A stretch of DNA of 64,000 bases from Nautilus pompilius (taxonomy: Eukaryota > Mollusca > Cephalopoda > Nautilida > Nautilidae): the NCBI GenBank assembly GCA_018389105.1, contig JACATO010002139.1:62001-126000 (forward strand), given 5' to 3'. Below are positions 37,991 through 50,643 of this stretch, piece by piece. The notes under the pieces were generated by a model that saw only the letters and a list, made by a program, of their open reading frames with translations, did not search any database and had not been told where the DNA came from. Position 1 is the stretch's first letter, and each line of letters begins with the position of its first letter. Position numbers and translations under genes: made by a program.

Positions 37991-40602
37991 TTAACCCACA
38001 AGTGAATATCAAGCAGTACGTGTAACTGACATTCGAAATAAGACAGAAGACAACGGTTTTCTCAACCAACCAAGCAACCAGAGGGACCATATCCAGAGCA
38101 GCTTTGACTGTCGGCAACTTCAGATAAGTTTTTTGTATTGGCTACCCTATTTATTGTATTGCAGTGTTGGATTGAATTTAGTTACCTGTGAGTAACATAT
38201 ATCTGGATCTAACTGTATTAATTGTACGTGATAGGACTGTAATAATATCACTGCTGGGTATAATATATTTTTTTGGAAGTTAAAGTCATTATTGTTTGTT
38301 GGTTTCACTCTCGCTGCCGCGTAACGTGGTTCCTTTAAGGGGTACGCATCGTAACATTGTAATAACATATTTTGTGTGAAAATGAAAAATGCGTGATTAC
38401 AGCCGATATACTCGCATAATCTTTCATGGATATAGCTTACACTTAGAAAAGTAAATACGTTACAGTTCCTTGGTCTTTCTCTTCTCTTCGATAGATTTTA
38501 AGGCAATTCTTCCCACAGCTAAACAGAAATTATAATGTGAAGGTTGGCAACGATGGGGAAAAACTGAGTCGCCCTGCATCTCTTCGTCTCAAAACATTCA
38601 AGCCAGGTGAAATAGGGCGTGCAGATTGCTGCGAGAGAAAGAAAGGGGAGGGGTGGATGAATGAAGCGCAAGCCACGTACACTCCAAACAGATGCTAAGC
38701 TGCTGAACATGCGACAAAATAGCAGCTATTGCAGAATAAGGTGTGACAAGGACGAGATAAGTGTACGCTGGTATGCGCGTGTGTGTGTGTGTGTGTATAC
38801 GTGTGTAGGCGTGTATGTATGTGTATGTGTGTATGTGTGCCAGGGTTGCTGCTCTGGATGTTCTTCAAACTTTAGCTTGCAGTCAGCGAGTCTCAACGAT
38901 CACCGTCTCGCAAGGTAACCCTGACACAACTACCATTGTTAAAATAATTCAGTTGATAACTTACTGTGACGATTGTCATAAATACAATGTTTTCATAAAA
39001 CTAACCAATACTCACTGATCTTTAAAACTCGCTCCGCTGTATGTGTACAGAAACAGTCACATAAAAGAAAAAAAAAAACTTGTTGTAATTTTTCTTCTGT
39101 CACTAATTTTACGAAAGATTTATTTATATTTTCAAATAGCGATATTAAAAGATATAATTAGTTCGTCTTTAGCTGTTTTTGCTTTGATTCCGCTGCCGTG
39201 GTTTCTGTCTGCCGGCTCTCCAGACGAAGCATCAGTAACCGACACCATTACGGAGGGGTCGCCCGCCAGGCGCCTATCTGTCGTACTTTCCTCGAGGGAC
39301 CACCACCGCTTCCAGAGATTCACCTGGGCAGAGTGCCACCAACCACCGCTGAACAAGAGTTCAATGGAATGGAAGCAAATGAGATTTTCTGATGGAAGTC
39401 ACTTTCAATTATAATCTTCGACAGTGGGTTGTATAGATGGCGGCGTCGGAGAGAGCGAGCACTGAGCTGGTGCCAGCCAGACCTTCTCAGCGCCATCGTA
39501 TTGGTGTGGAAAGGCTCGGGGCCAGGGCCTGGGTATTTAATGCATGAGGTGGAAGATTGTCTTTCTCAAAACAAGAGACTTTTTCAAAAACACTCAATTC
39601 AGCCTTAATTAGATTCACTTTAACTAACCTCTTATACCCCAACTTAAATAGTTTTCCAGGGTCAGCGGCGAAATAAGTAAACGACTGAAGCCAATCGTTA
39701 CTAACACTTGGAGCCTCGCGCCCTCCTGCATCAGGTTTACTAGAATCTACTAATAGCCTGTATTCCCCGGAGGTAATCAAACCAAACCTGCAAACACTGG
39801 CATCTGCTTATCCTAAGATAAAACGTATACTTTATAGGAATAATGATTCAAAATGATAACTCTAGGATGTACACATAAATTGCCTTCTTCTTCTTCTTAT
39901 AATTATTCCATTAGAAGGTTTGCGCATATTTATAAAACAAAATCAAGGTGTCTTCCGAGAACAGAGAGATTATCAATCTTCCTGATATCTAGTATCAGTT
40001 ACGCTAGTCAGACTCTTTGTACTTTAAAATTATGTATTCCGCTTGTTCCCTTGACAACCGCTGATAAGGTCTCATGGAGTTACTGCCCAAATGCTGCCGT
40101 TTTCAATCTATTTATTCCAAGAAACGTTGATACAGACCGGGCCAGGCTGATTGCCAGAGCTACTGCTGTACCGCGCGAAGGCACAAACGTTTATGACCTC
40201 TACAACGCTAAGAACTTTGGTTAAGTCGACTTTAGTTTTAGTTTCACGAAAAAACAGATTTAAAAATTTTTTTTCTAAAAAGGAAAAAGGACCAGACAAG
40301 TTACCAATGAAAAAAAAATTCAAAACAATTTAGAAAATAAAGGTTACGAAAGCAGAAATCTTAGTCTGACTAAAAACAACAACGGTGGGGAAAAGGTTCT
40401 AAGGTTTTACAACTTAATTTACATATTAGAGGAGACTGGGATTAGTTGATTTTTTTTTACAGAGATAAGAAAAATTCAGAGTGTAAAAAGTCGCCTATAG
40501 CTTCATTTATACATTTAATTGGGAATAACTAGTGCTGTAAGAACAGACATCCCTGGCTGACTGTCCTATTACTACACGTATTACGTGTTTACATACAGAC
40601 AC
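37991..40602. other. Non-coding DNA
   Basis: Contains the (GT)n tract. A GC-rich block at 39180-39500 has an open frame (within 39043-39414) without a recognisable domain. It may be an old exon or repeat. Confidence 0.45.
38776..38840. repeat. (GT)n microsatellite with TATG variants
   Basis: GT repeats grading into GTAT/GTGTAT units. Confidence 0.92.
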
Positions 40603-40626
40603 GAGAGAGAGAGAGAGAGAGAGAGA

Positions 40627-40674
<48 letters not shown>

Positions 40675-40765
40675 TGGAGAGAGAGAGAGCGAGAGAGAGA
40701 AGAGAGAGATGGAGAGAGAGAGAGAGAGAAGAGAGAGATGGAGAGAGAGAGAGAGAGAAGAGAGA

Positions 40766-40837
<72 letters not shown>

Positions 40838-40880
40838 AGAGTGAGAGAGAGAGAGATGGAGAGAGAGAGAGATGGAGAGA

Positions 40881-40926
<46 letters not shown>

Positions 40927-41076
40927 AGAGTTGGAGAGATGGAGAGAGAGAATGGAGAGAGAGAGAGATGGAGAGAAGAGAGATGGAGAGAGAGTGGAGA
41001 GAGAGAGAGAGAGATGGATGAGAGAGAGAGATGGGAGAGAGAGAGAGATGGAGAGAGAGTGAGAGAGAGAGAGATG

Positions 41077-41137
<61 letters not shown>

Positions 41138-41158
41138 AGAGAGAGAGAGAGAGAGAGC

Positions 41159-41209
<51 letters not shown>
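40603..41209. repeat. 607-bp GA-rich microsatellite with interspersed GATGGA
   Basis: A nearly pure purine tract of (GA)n is interrupted by GATGGA, AGAAGAG and GTGAGA variants at irregular spacing. The opposite strand is (CT)n. Homopurine-homopyrimidine mirror tracts of this kind can form triplex DNA. The long open frames on both strands (Glu/Arg-rich one way, Leu/Ser-rich the other) follow from the repeat and are not genes. Confidence 0.97.
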
Positions 41210-44200
41210 TCTCAGAAGCTTACCTATTTCCAGATACATGTATTTTCATAATGGTTTGAAAAATTTCCTTTTTTGGAAGTAAGAAAACAAGTGTTTTTAA
41301 TACATTAATTATGCTATTCATTAAGTATCAGCAGCGATTTTTTTTCCATATGAACAATGAGTGCAGTGCCGTCAGTATTATGATTCATTAAAATCAGTGG
41401 TAGCTTTTTTTTTTTTTTTCCTTAACGAGCATCTTTTGTCGAGAACACCTCACCTATCTGGATAATTAAAATACCATTAGCTCCCGTTCAGGGCTTCTGC
41501 CTGGACGAATGACGTCACTATTTTTCTTTGGTCCAATACAAAAGACATGAAAAACAGATATCAGACGCCTTCGCCTTTAGGAGGATAAATAAACGTGTTA
41601 GTCTTTAGGGCGTCTCAAGATCTCGAACTCTGTAGCCTTCGAATTCGTCTAAGGGGGGATAAAATTCCAAACAGCAGAGATTGTACCACGTCGGACACAT
41701 TGCTGGCGATTCTCCAGCGATTCTGTGCCAATTTTAGTGTAGTTAACCATGCATGGCTGGCAGTTCACTCCGGGCAGTACCAAAACATGCACGAAAACCG
41801 GAGAAGGCCGATTACTGTCGTCTTTGAATAGGTAATTCGAAAAATTCGAAGACCGAGCATGCGTTCTGTTAAACCGTTTTCCGTACTTTCAGTTTTCTTA
41901 AACGTTTCTGTCTAGTTTCGTCAGTCTCGCCCTTCCCTCTTTTAAAACTCGCCTTATACTTTATAATGCTGGGTAATATTTAAAAGGGGGACTATGGGAA
42001 ATTACTCAGTTTAAGGTTTTAAAATGGCACGTGGAGTGAAACGGCGAAGAAATGCACTTACAAATGTCATTTCTTTCATTAGAACTTTTAAAAATTTATT
42101 TAAAGGAGCAGTATTCGTCGCGAACGAACTCATCATATTCAGCTTTTCCAGCAGAAATCTAATTGTATTTTAAGGTAATTGTGTAAAATCTAGCAATTTC
42201 TCCTGAAAATTAAAGGGTTAACTTGGGAATTAAGCATTTTCTTGGTAGTAGTAACGAATGAAACCAAGTTTAGGACTTCTGTCATCGTTGTCGTCATCAG
42301 GGATTTAGACCTGAAAAAGCCTTATATATACATATAATGAAGTTAACTTGTAGTGGATGTTTTGTTGTAGACACTTCTAAATTTTTGGGATCGTACGAGG
42401 GGCCTTCGCTGGTTTTGAACTTGTTGTTAATATAGCTTCTATTTTGTGTGTATCCGGGACATCTGGTAATTTCTTGATTAGAAAATCCATATCCTGAGCT
42501 GGCACTAAACTTCATTCTGCATCCGGTTGCGTCAAGGAATCAAGTACTAAGTTTTATTAATATTTTCGACTATAATTCATAACTATATTAACGTCAAATG
42601 TTCGTTTAAAACTATGTTCAGAAGTGCGTCCATTGACCATAACGTGTTTTTACAGGTTTCTTCTTTTGTTAACAAGGTCACCACTTCCCCCACAACTTAA
42701 CTGATGTTCGGCTCATCCTAGGGGTAAATACAACAGCACCAGCCTGAAATTACGGACAGACCAGCATCAAAACTGAGAGAGGAGGGGTGCTGAGATGCAA
42801 TGCAGAGAACAAAAGCATAAATTAAGAAAATAATAGCGACGGTAAAAGGAAGTATGAGGAGAACGTGGAAAAAGACGTAAAAACAACAAATTGTATTATC
42901 TAAGTAATTTATCTTAAATGAATTAAAGAAATCTCATGCAAAGTAGAACTTGTGTCTTTGACGAAAAGATACGTGAAAAAAAAGATGAGAAAAGTGAAAA
43001 TCTTTTTTTTTTATATATTTTCCGTCTTGTATCTCTGTTTTGAATCTTTCTTAAAGCAGAGCAGCCAGATGACGAGTTTATGTGATTATCTTTTAAAATG
43101 CACATCATAGTGTTAAGCCTGCATCAGCAGCCATTGTTTTATAAGACAAGAAAACAACACAGTAAAGCTAGCACGGTGTTGTTAACCATCACAAGCTGTT
43201 ACTTTTTTACGAAAGCTTTTGTGGAAGACAACAAGAGCAAAATAAATTATGCGAATTATCATCTTTCACTGACTCCGAATCAGATATTTCTGATAGCGTA
43301 TCGATACCAAGGGGGTGGAATTTACTGTTTAGCTTGTAGCGTCGCTCAACTTTTGGGCTATAATATAGTTTCGAAAATAATTATGAAATAAGAACGTTTT
43401 GAAAACTTATTTTAACATGTGAAAAATTTTTTATTAAAGGAAAACTAATTGATCAGTTTTTTCCCTAATATGTGACAGCTTATTCAACTTAATTAGCTTT
43501 TGTAAAAATAAAAAAATATATATATATATTTGAAAGTACTTATCAAGCGATAATTTTGTAATCATAGTTAAAAATAAAGGTAAACTATCTCAACAAACTT
43601 TCCTGAATGCTCAAAATGCTGCTATGAGTCTAAAAACGTAGGTGTCAGAAAGCAATAAGAAATCACATCTATCCATTGCTAGCTGACATTAAGTATATAT
43701 ATATAATGCAAAAATTCCAGCTGAATTGTTCGTTTTAGTTGTTTGGGTAATGACGTCATTTGTGACTTTTCTCTACGGTGCGCAACCATAACTATGATAT
43801 GGTGATCATTTCCTGCCACATGTAATGACGCAATAAACTAATGTTCTGTCTGGTATTATTATTGTTAGTACAGAACACTATTTTATATCGTCCACTTTTT
43901 CTCAAAGTACGTCATGCCCGATTACTTATAACTAACAACAAAACGTCCACTGTGAGAAACTATTGCGTATTTACGTAAGAATAGTACTACATGTTGAATT
44001 GGGGCGAAAGGTCGACAACCTACTACTGATAGCTTAGGCAGATGCGTGGTTTTCGTGAGTACATCTATCAGACTATAGATATGATGAAAATACTGATATC
44101 CATGAGAGAAATATAAGCTTCTAGAAGAGCACCAGTGCTTTTTACATCTCGTCTGTCTCTATCGATCATGATATTTTTAATCGAAAAAAAAAAATATTAC

Positions 44201-44804
44201 GGATCTTGCCAAATGATAAAGTAATTCCAGACATTCGGGAGTGTTAAATACACTAGCGAATACCATGAAAGGACTTTTTAAAAATTGTTCTATAATGCTT
44301 CTGGGTTTCATGGAGTTAGGGAATGCCGAGCGATTGATTTTTGCATTGAATTAATTTCAGTTTTGTTCTTTTCTTGATAACGTTTCAAAATAATTAAGGG
44401 TTTTGAGCACACAGACAAAAATATATTCTTTGATAGCGGCCATAATTACAAACTGACCAAATAGTATCAGCGCGGTTTAATACTAGAAATAAAATAGCAG
44501 CACATCTGTAATAATAAAAAAAAAACGGATAGAATGTTAATCGGTTTAAAATTTGGATTGCTTCCGGAGAAAGTTTGGGTGATGTATATTGTGACAACTG
44601 GACTAGTGCCAGGAGAAGAAATTCAGAGGGAAACAACAACTAACCGACTTAAGTACCAGTCCTGACCGATAAAGTCACCGACTGACTGGTGTTTGAGGCG
44701 CCACTGATTGTATCATTAAAGGAGGTCCCTCACAGAACCAGCCTATGTCGTCTAACTCTGTTCGCCTCACCAGTCGCTTAAACATCGTGTCATCGACACG
44801 TCAC

Positions 44805-44825
44805 ACATACATACATACATACATA
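44805..44825. repeat. (CATA)n microsatellite
   Basis: Five tetranucleotide units. Confidence 0.9.
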
Positions 44826-44969
44826 CAGTCAGAATTAACTACTACTATACAAAAACTGTGTGTCATTGATACGTTATGGATATGTCGTTTAACATCATTA
44901 GCACTATCTGTTACACTTCGTTGGTGTGACATTTACTGGTATCAATCAATCCAGTCGAGACTGTCACCA

Positions 44970-45002
44970 ATACGTCATGTATACGTCATCAGCATGACGT
45001 AT
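44970..45002. repeat. Inverted repeat built from ACGTCAT motifs
   Basis: ATACGTCATG (44970-44979) and CATGACGTAT (44993-45002) are perfect 10-bp arms; a third TACGTCAT lies in the loop. The ACGTCA core resembles CRE half-sites. Confidence 0.75.
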
Positions 45003-47208
45003 GTCTCTGAGTATTCTTCACGTAAATTAAACTTTACAAGTGAATTGGTCAAAATTTCTGAATGATCGATCAACCAAATCTAAAGTGGGTTGTTGGTAAA
45101 TTAAACAGTTTTAGGATTATTTTATTAAGTCCTTTCAGTTCTGATTTCTCTTTCAGTCGCTCACAGACTGTACGACATTCATGCTCTGTTAATATGTTTG
45201 CATATTTATCTATATCCTCGACCTGATCCCTGCACACAGCCAGAATCCACCAAAATGAAAAAGATTAATCCATCTAAGGAAGTCCTACACATCTGACTTA
45301 AACAAAGAAGTTGCGAATGTAAGAAAATATTTATCAGATGATAAACTCTTGCAGACAAGAATGGAGAAGGGTCAGCACGATGTTTTTCATGTCTTTCATT
45401 AATCCTCCTGTTTGTGTGAAGTGTGTGGTGTCTTTCATTTTAAAAAATGCACATTTATTTATTAGATTTAAAATCAGGAGAACAACAACTGTTTTCTATT
45501 TCATTCCACGCCCGCCACATTTACTGCCTGAGATGAGATGGTTGAGAAGAAGAGAGGAAGAATGACTGGAGAGCATCAGGCACAATCTTATGGCACAAAC
45601 TGTGGAGCTGGGGAAGTTCGGAGATCCCTTCACTCGGCTCAGACCTGCTACGACGCTAACTCTAAGACATGACTACAGGCTGTTGTACAAACGGCTCTAA
45701 TCTTTGTAGCAGCCAAACGCTTGAGCATCTTTAGAAAAAAAAAAACAAGACTTACCTGAGATTTCACGCCTCACGAAGATTCGGTCATTGGAGCGCTCGT
45801 TCTTCGACCGTAACCAAGGCCAAGTAACCTGACGGCTCTGACGAACGACAGATAATCTATCAATCAATAGGCCGTGCCGATCATTTCTGACGGCCGTTTA
45901 ATCTTTGGTAAAAACTGAAAGGAGAAGGCGGAGACCGAAGATAGTAGTCTGTCATCGCCTCAAACATCAATACTTTGGTGTGGCCAGGCTCGCTAATGCT
46001 GAGCTAAAGCTTCCTTTTTTTTTAAAAACTGTATAGTTCCTAAAACCTGATGAGAAAACACCAAAAACATGTTCTTTCCACTTACGATTCAGCAATTAGG
46101 CAAGCTCAGGTATTTTCTAGCACGATTAATTTTATAATAAAAAACAAGAAAATCTTATGGTAAGTTTCACAAATATGCTACCACATTCGTAACTAGATGA
46201 GTGGGTAGACGTACGTAGTAGCTTAATATTAACGGGCCTCGTGCAGTTCAAAAAATAATTTTTTCAAATTCTTTTCCCATCTAACTTCCATATAATTAAC
46301 TGGTTTTTTGGGGGGGAGATACTCGCGTTCTTCAGAGGGATATAATTTTTCAATCAGTATTTAATAAACTTGATTTATAAATAGTGTTTTCCCAAATATG
46401 GAATTTTAAGGCATTTATTGTTTTCTGTCACATAACTTAATTTTTTTATTACCCGGATCCCTTCAGGTGTAGACTGCAGTCTAACCATAGCCTCCAAATA
46501 CAGCGCAACAGAGGATATTCGTCATTTATATCAGCTTGTAAGTTTTAGGTAGATACAATAAATTTGTGATTCCAAACATTTTACGAAAATTAAGAAAATG
46601 ACTGAAGCCATGAGGTCTTCAGGACTCTGCCTTCAAGCAGGAGGTATCTTCGAGTTTTAGGGAAGGAAACAAGAATTAGTCAGTTCTGATGTACAGATGC
46701 TGCATCAGTAGTAAACAACTAATCGGCAGATACTGAATCCGTGAACTAATTCATCTTAATTTAAAAAAAAAAAAAAAACCTTTCACAGAATTCTCGGAAA
46801 ATTCTTCTTCTTGACTTACGTGGTTAGTCATTGCTCCGGCATCAGCAATTATTTTTTTCCATAATAAGACATTAATACAATCATGCCAACAATAAATTAT
46901 AAAAATTAATTGTTTATGTTTGTTTTTTGGGAGGTTACGATCGTCTTTTGTAAAGAAACCACATAAAGAAGCACGTGTTTGCTGGTTATCTTAGTTCAAT
47001 TACCAATGAAGTCTCTTGTAGAATGAACAACCAAGGGAGATAATTCACCGATCATCATATGACATTTTCTCATGTTTGTAGTCGTTTTCACGATGATTCT
47101 GTTAAAGTTTGTTTGTGTTTTTTTTAAAGAAGATAGGATGATTATCCTTGTGACGTCGCCGAGGACAGTGACAGCAAAGGTACTGACGCTGTAACCACGT
47201 TTTTCATC

Positions 47209-47292
47209 CTCTCTCTCTCTCTCTCTTTTCTTTTATTTTTCCATTTTTCTTTTTTTACTAGAGTGTTTTTTGTTTGTTTGTTTGTTTGTTTT
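47209..47292. repeat. (CT)n and (TTTG)n cluster
   Basis: A short (CT)n (47209-47226) is followed by T-rich DNA and a (GTTT)n run (about 47265-47292). Confidence 0.88.
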
Positions 47293-47457
47293 TAAAAATA
47301 TGATATAATTTGGTGTATTTCGAATCTGGAGAGAAACCTCCATCATTATCATTGTTGCCATCGAAGCCAGACGCTATGGAGTCACCGCGGCCGACCTTAG
47401 CTCGAGGTAAAATCGACCACCCCGCCATCGTGACCTCCCTGACCTGGCTGACTGCCT

Positions 47458-47492
47458 CGCGCACAACAGATTAAATTTGCCGGTTGTGCGCG
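47458..47492. repeat. GC-rich inverted repeat (hairpin)
   Basis: CGCGCACAAC (47458-47467) and GTTGTGCGCG (47483-47492) are perfect 10-bp inverted arms around a 15-nt AT-rich loop. No T-run or pol III signal accompanies it. Confidence 0.8.
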
Positions 47493-48444
47493 TTGGTGAA
47501 ATCTCTCCGAGTGTTTTTTTTTTTTTTTTTTTCCGTTGGATTCTAGAATAAATAAACAGGTCTTTAAATCGACTTCCAGCGGCGAGACCGACCAGTAGCC
47601 CCGTCGATATCTGGGTCAGAATCCAGGCACACCACTCGGCAAACTCTCGCGAGAACGACATTTCCGTATTGCAAACTGTTGACGGTTATAAAACCACGTG
47701 AAATTTAATAAATATATAATATATATATTTTTTTTAAGTTGCTCCACAAAGTTTATTCCTCAGTCGTGTTTTATTGCTGTGTTGACATTAAAGAGGCCTT
47801 CGTTATAGAAAGAAACGCCATACCAGACGAATGGGTGAATTACCTCCCTTGACGGAGAGTTGTGTAAACCCAAGGAGACAGCCGGAGCTGTTTGGTGATG
47901 CAACAAAAGGTCGGAGTGTTAATTTTACAGTTGCTAAAGTCTGCAAAAAAACAACCTGAGAACCCAGAGGTGCATAGTTGGTAATTCACAAGAAATCGAA
48001 AATTAACAGACCTACTGCCCCACGAGATGGCACCCAACCCTGATATGCTCGAGTGCTTGCTCGAGTTTGAAAGGTCTCTGCCGGGATATGGCTGCATTAA
48101 ATACTCGGCCTGATGTCACAAATGCCGAATGAAATACCGCTAAACGAATAACCAACCCTCCTCACCATCAAAATAGCAACAAACAGCTACTATGGTAGAC
48201 CTTTACGGCATATGGCTGAAATGTCAGAATGGAATCTCAAAAATTTCAACGCTTTGGAGAGCCTGCTGAATTCAAGGAAAGGGGCAGAATTTTTGTTTGA
48301 AAATAACACTAATATTTCTTGAACTTCGGTACCAGCTGCTGTTATCCGAGAAATATGAAAGCAAAGCTAAAGCTTACCTCGCCAAGCTGCGCGCCAGTAC
48401 CGAAATGTCGTCTGCTGGACCAGCGAGCAACCCTCAAAAACAAA

Positions 48445-48462
48445 GCGATGCATTGTGGGTAA
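48445..48462 (-). promoter_or_regulatory. Staf/ZNF143-type binding site
   Basis: On the minus strand the sequence TTACCCACAATGCATCGC fits the ZNF143/Staf consensus, in which CCCAyAATGC is the core. Such sites mark promoters of mRNA and small nuclear RNA genes in animals. It lies in CpG-retaining DNA. No snRNA gene was recognised nearby. Confidence 0.35.
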
Positions 48463-49799
48463 TGAATGCCAGGGAGGGAGGTAACAGACTTGGGTCTCTT
48501 CTGCAGGAAGAAATCCAGTAAAATCGGGAGTCATCTTGTCACGAATAAAATCCGCGAAATTCTAGATTTTTAAAAGTCTCCCTGGCTCAGCGTCGACTGG
48601 ATTATTTTGTTTGTTGACATATCGCTTAACAATGGTAAAACGATCACGGTCACGGACCGGATTGGGTGGGTAATGGCCTCATAATGCGGTCCGACTTCCT
48701 GGTTATAATCAACGTCATCGATCCAAAAACTGAAGAAGAAAACATGTTGCGCCGATTATAGCTCATCTATAGTACGAATTTCTGGCGCTATAACGACCAG
48801 CTAGCTCCGCCGCTTGTCTCCCCTGCTCGTGGTAGGCGTGACGGCCACCACACGCTCGAGTAAGCGTTACAAAAAAAAACAGCCAGTTTCTTGTTGAATT
48901 ACGCCACGTCGACGTCACTCGGTTCAGCTCTGGTGTGCTCGGAGTTCGCTATGCTCTTGTCTCGTACACCGGCAGGAATCGTAAAGTAAACAATGGGCAA
49001 ACGTCGACTAAAGGAACCAGAAAGTCAACTCCGCAAACTTTTACAAGTCGCTAAATTTGTTTTCTCCCTATTAGTTAGATGTCGCGGTTAGTAAACAGCA
49101 GTGACAGATCAATTCCAGACCACTGACTGAAAGCTCAAAGTGAATCGCAACAATTAGGGAAGCCGACACGCGCACCCCACTTTCTTTTTCCAATCGGGTA
49201 TTATCGTTGGATAAAATTAACTATTAAAAAATTTCAAAATAAACTTTTAAAGATCGCTGGGGTACGCTTCTTTAACCCTCCCACTACATAACCGCTTTAA
49301 CTTGAGGCGCTAGTTAGTTTCTGAGTTCATTAAACCGGTTATATGTATATTTAGCCGACACAAACGAAGAAAGGCACCTATGGCTCAAAGAGGGTTAGAC
49401 ATACACTGGTATTTTCCATTCACTCCACAGTTTAATTAATCAATTTTATTGATAGTAACTATGGCTTTCATTTCACGAAGCTTGACTTTAAACAAGATTA
49501 TCCAACAGAAAGGTTTAATATAACTGTTTCCAAAACCAAGCCCCAGAGTAGACCCTGAGAGATATAGCCTATGCAGAAGGCGGTAAGACAAAACTCTACG
49601 ATATAAGGAAAAAAACGTTTTAACTAGAATGTTAGCGCCAGAATTAAAGCTTCTCCATCCTGAGTGGGTCAGAATGCTGCCAGCGTCGTGCAGATAAAAT
49701 AGAACTTGGGTCACTTAACACCTTTCCGCACAATACATCAAACTTGCGAACGTGGGTGGATCTTGGCCTCCCTCTTGCATCAGTTTACGTACGTGAGGT
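48463..49799. other. CpG-rich DNA without recognised exon
   Basis: A 32-codon frame from ATG 48992 (MGKRRLKEPESQLRKLLQ) has an A at -3 and a G at +4 but no support as a gene. Nothing else recognised. Confidence 0.4.
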
Positions 49800-50460
49800 T
49801 CATAAATCCTCCTTAATCCGCTGAACTTGTTCATGCAAATTATATAGAGCCAACGTTGATGTCGCTTTAATTTACTGCCTCTCATTTCGTTCGTTCTCCG
49901 TGTCGACTTTATTAAATTTGCTTATTTATTTTAACCAAAAAGAACATTCGCAAAGCTGTGTTAGGGACGAGCCACAAGTTTACCGCCTGACAAGGGGCAG
50001 ATAAAACCTGCATCAACAGTTGGCCTGCATCCCCTCAGGTCTGGAAGCTGCTGTCTGAATATTTAAAACTCAGTAGCATTAACTGGAAATCTTTGACACC
50101 CGAGAAGGCAGAGTGGGTCTATTTTGTTTGTGATTAACAATTTATGCACCATCTTAATGCAATTACAACAATTTCTGCGCGGTATGGCTTCTTTCACTTG
50201 CTATTCGTTTAACATTAATCAAGAGAAGCGCTGAAGTTTGTTATTTAAACATATCGTGCGTGCGGGGGAGAGAGATCGACCCAGGCCTACGCTTACTTTA
50301 AAGATGGGGGAACATTTGGCTGTACAACTTGTGAATTAAAATGTCTTCATTATATCATCTCGAAAGTTTCACGCGTAAAAATAAAACAGCTGCTAGAGTC
50401 TGATTAGCACACGAAGGCACTAAACGTCATCGAGTACATATTTGCGCGCGCATGCGCAAT
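49800..50460. promoter_or_regulatory. Possible regulatory block: octamer, Fox/Sox-like and NRF1 sites
   Basis: An octamer ATGCAAAT (49833-49840) is followed by TGTTTGTGATTAACAAT (about 50125), which combines Fox- and Sox-like cores, and by a palindromic NRF1 site GCGCATGCGCA (50448-50458). No coding frame is evident. Function is inferred from motif content only. Confidence 0.2.
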
Positions 50461-50527
50461 GTATTAGACGAAAACTCGTCACTTTTATTTTCAGGTCGGG
50501 GTCAGCTAGGCTTGACGTACCTGCCTG

Positions 50528-50643
50528 AGTTTCTTCTCCACCAGCTGGTCGTGGTGGGTTATCCTCCCACATCTAAACACAAAGATCTCCCTGCAGTGCC
50601 GGTACCTTCGTAGTAGAACTTTCTAGCGGATAACTGCGGCACT
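50528..50643 (+). mobile_element. SINE-like body, second copy, head not intact
   Basis: The sequence shares an ordered series of blocks with 33602-33694: ACCAGCTGG, TCCTCCCACATCTAAACA, AAGATCTCC, CCGGTACC, TAGCGGATAACTGCGGCACT. The two copies differ by point changes and small indels. The tRNA-like head upstream is poorly preserved (a GGTCGGGGTC at about 50496 may be the decayed box B), consistent with 5' truncation or age. Confidence 0.6.

Larger units (their letters stand above)
41210..48444. other. Non-coding, CpG-retaining DNA
   Basis: No gene recognised. CRE palindromes TGACGTCA occur at 41508-41515 and 43751-43758. Other content is low-complexity AT-rich DNA, microsatellites and the inverted repeats listed. 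Confidence 0.45.

Noticed and set aside
37737-38117. Open frames through the minisatellite on both strands
   Set aside because: All unit lengths are multiples of three, so openness is forced by the repeat. There is no plausible protein context on either side.
39043-39414. 123-codon plus-strand frame over a GC-rich block
   Set aside because: No domain, and the N-terminal half is AT-rich low-complexity sequence. An old exon cannot be excluded but is not supported.
40585-41259. Open frames of over 200 codons on both strands
   Set aside because: They are pure consequences of the GA-rich repeat (alternating Glu/Arg or Leu/Ser) with no independent coding signal. The same applies to frames at 897-1261 and 12577-12843.
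44745-45065. 106-codon plus-strand frame
   Set aside because: Includes the CATA microsatellite and the ACGTCAT palindrome; no protein character.
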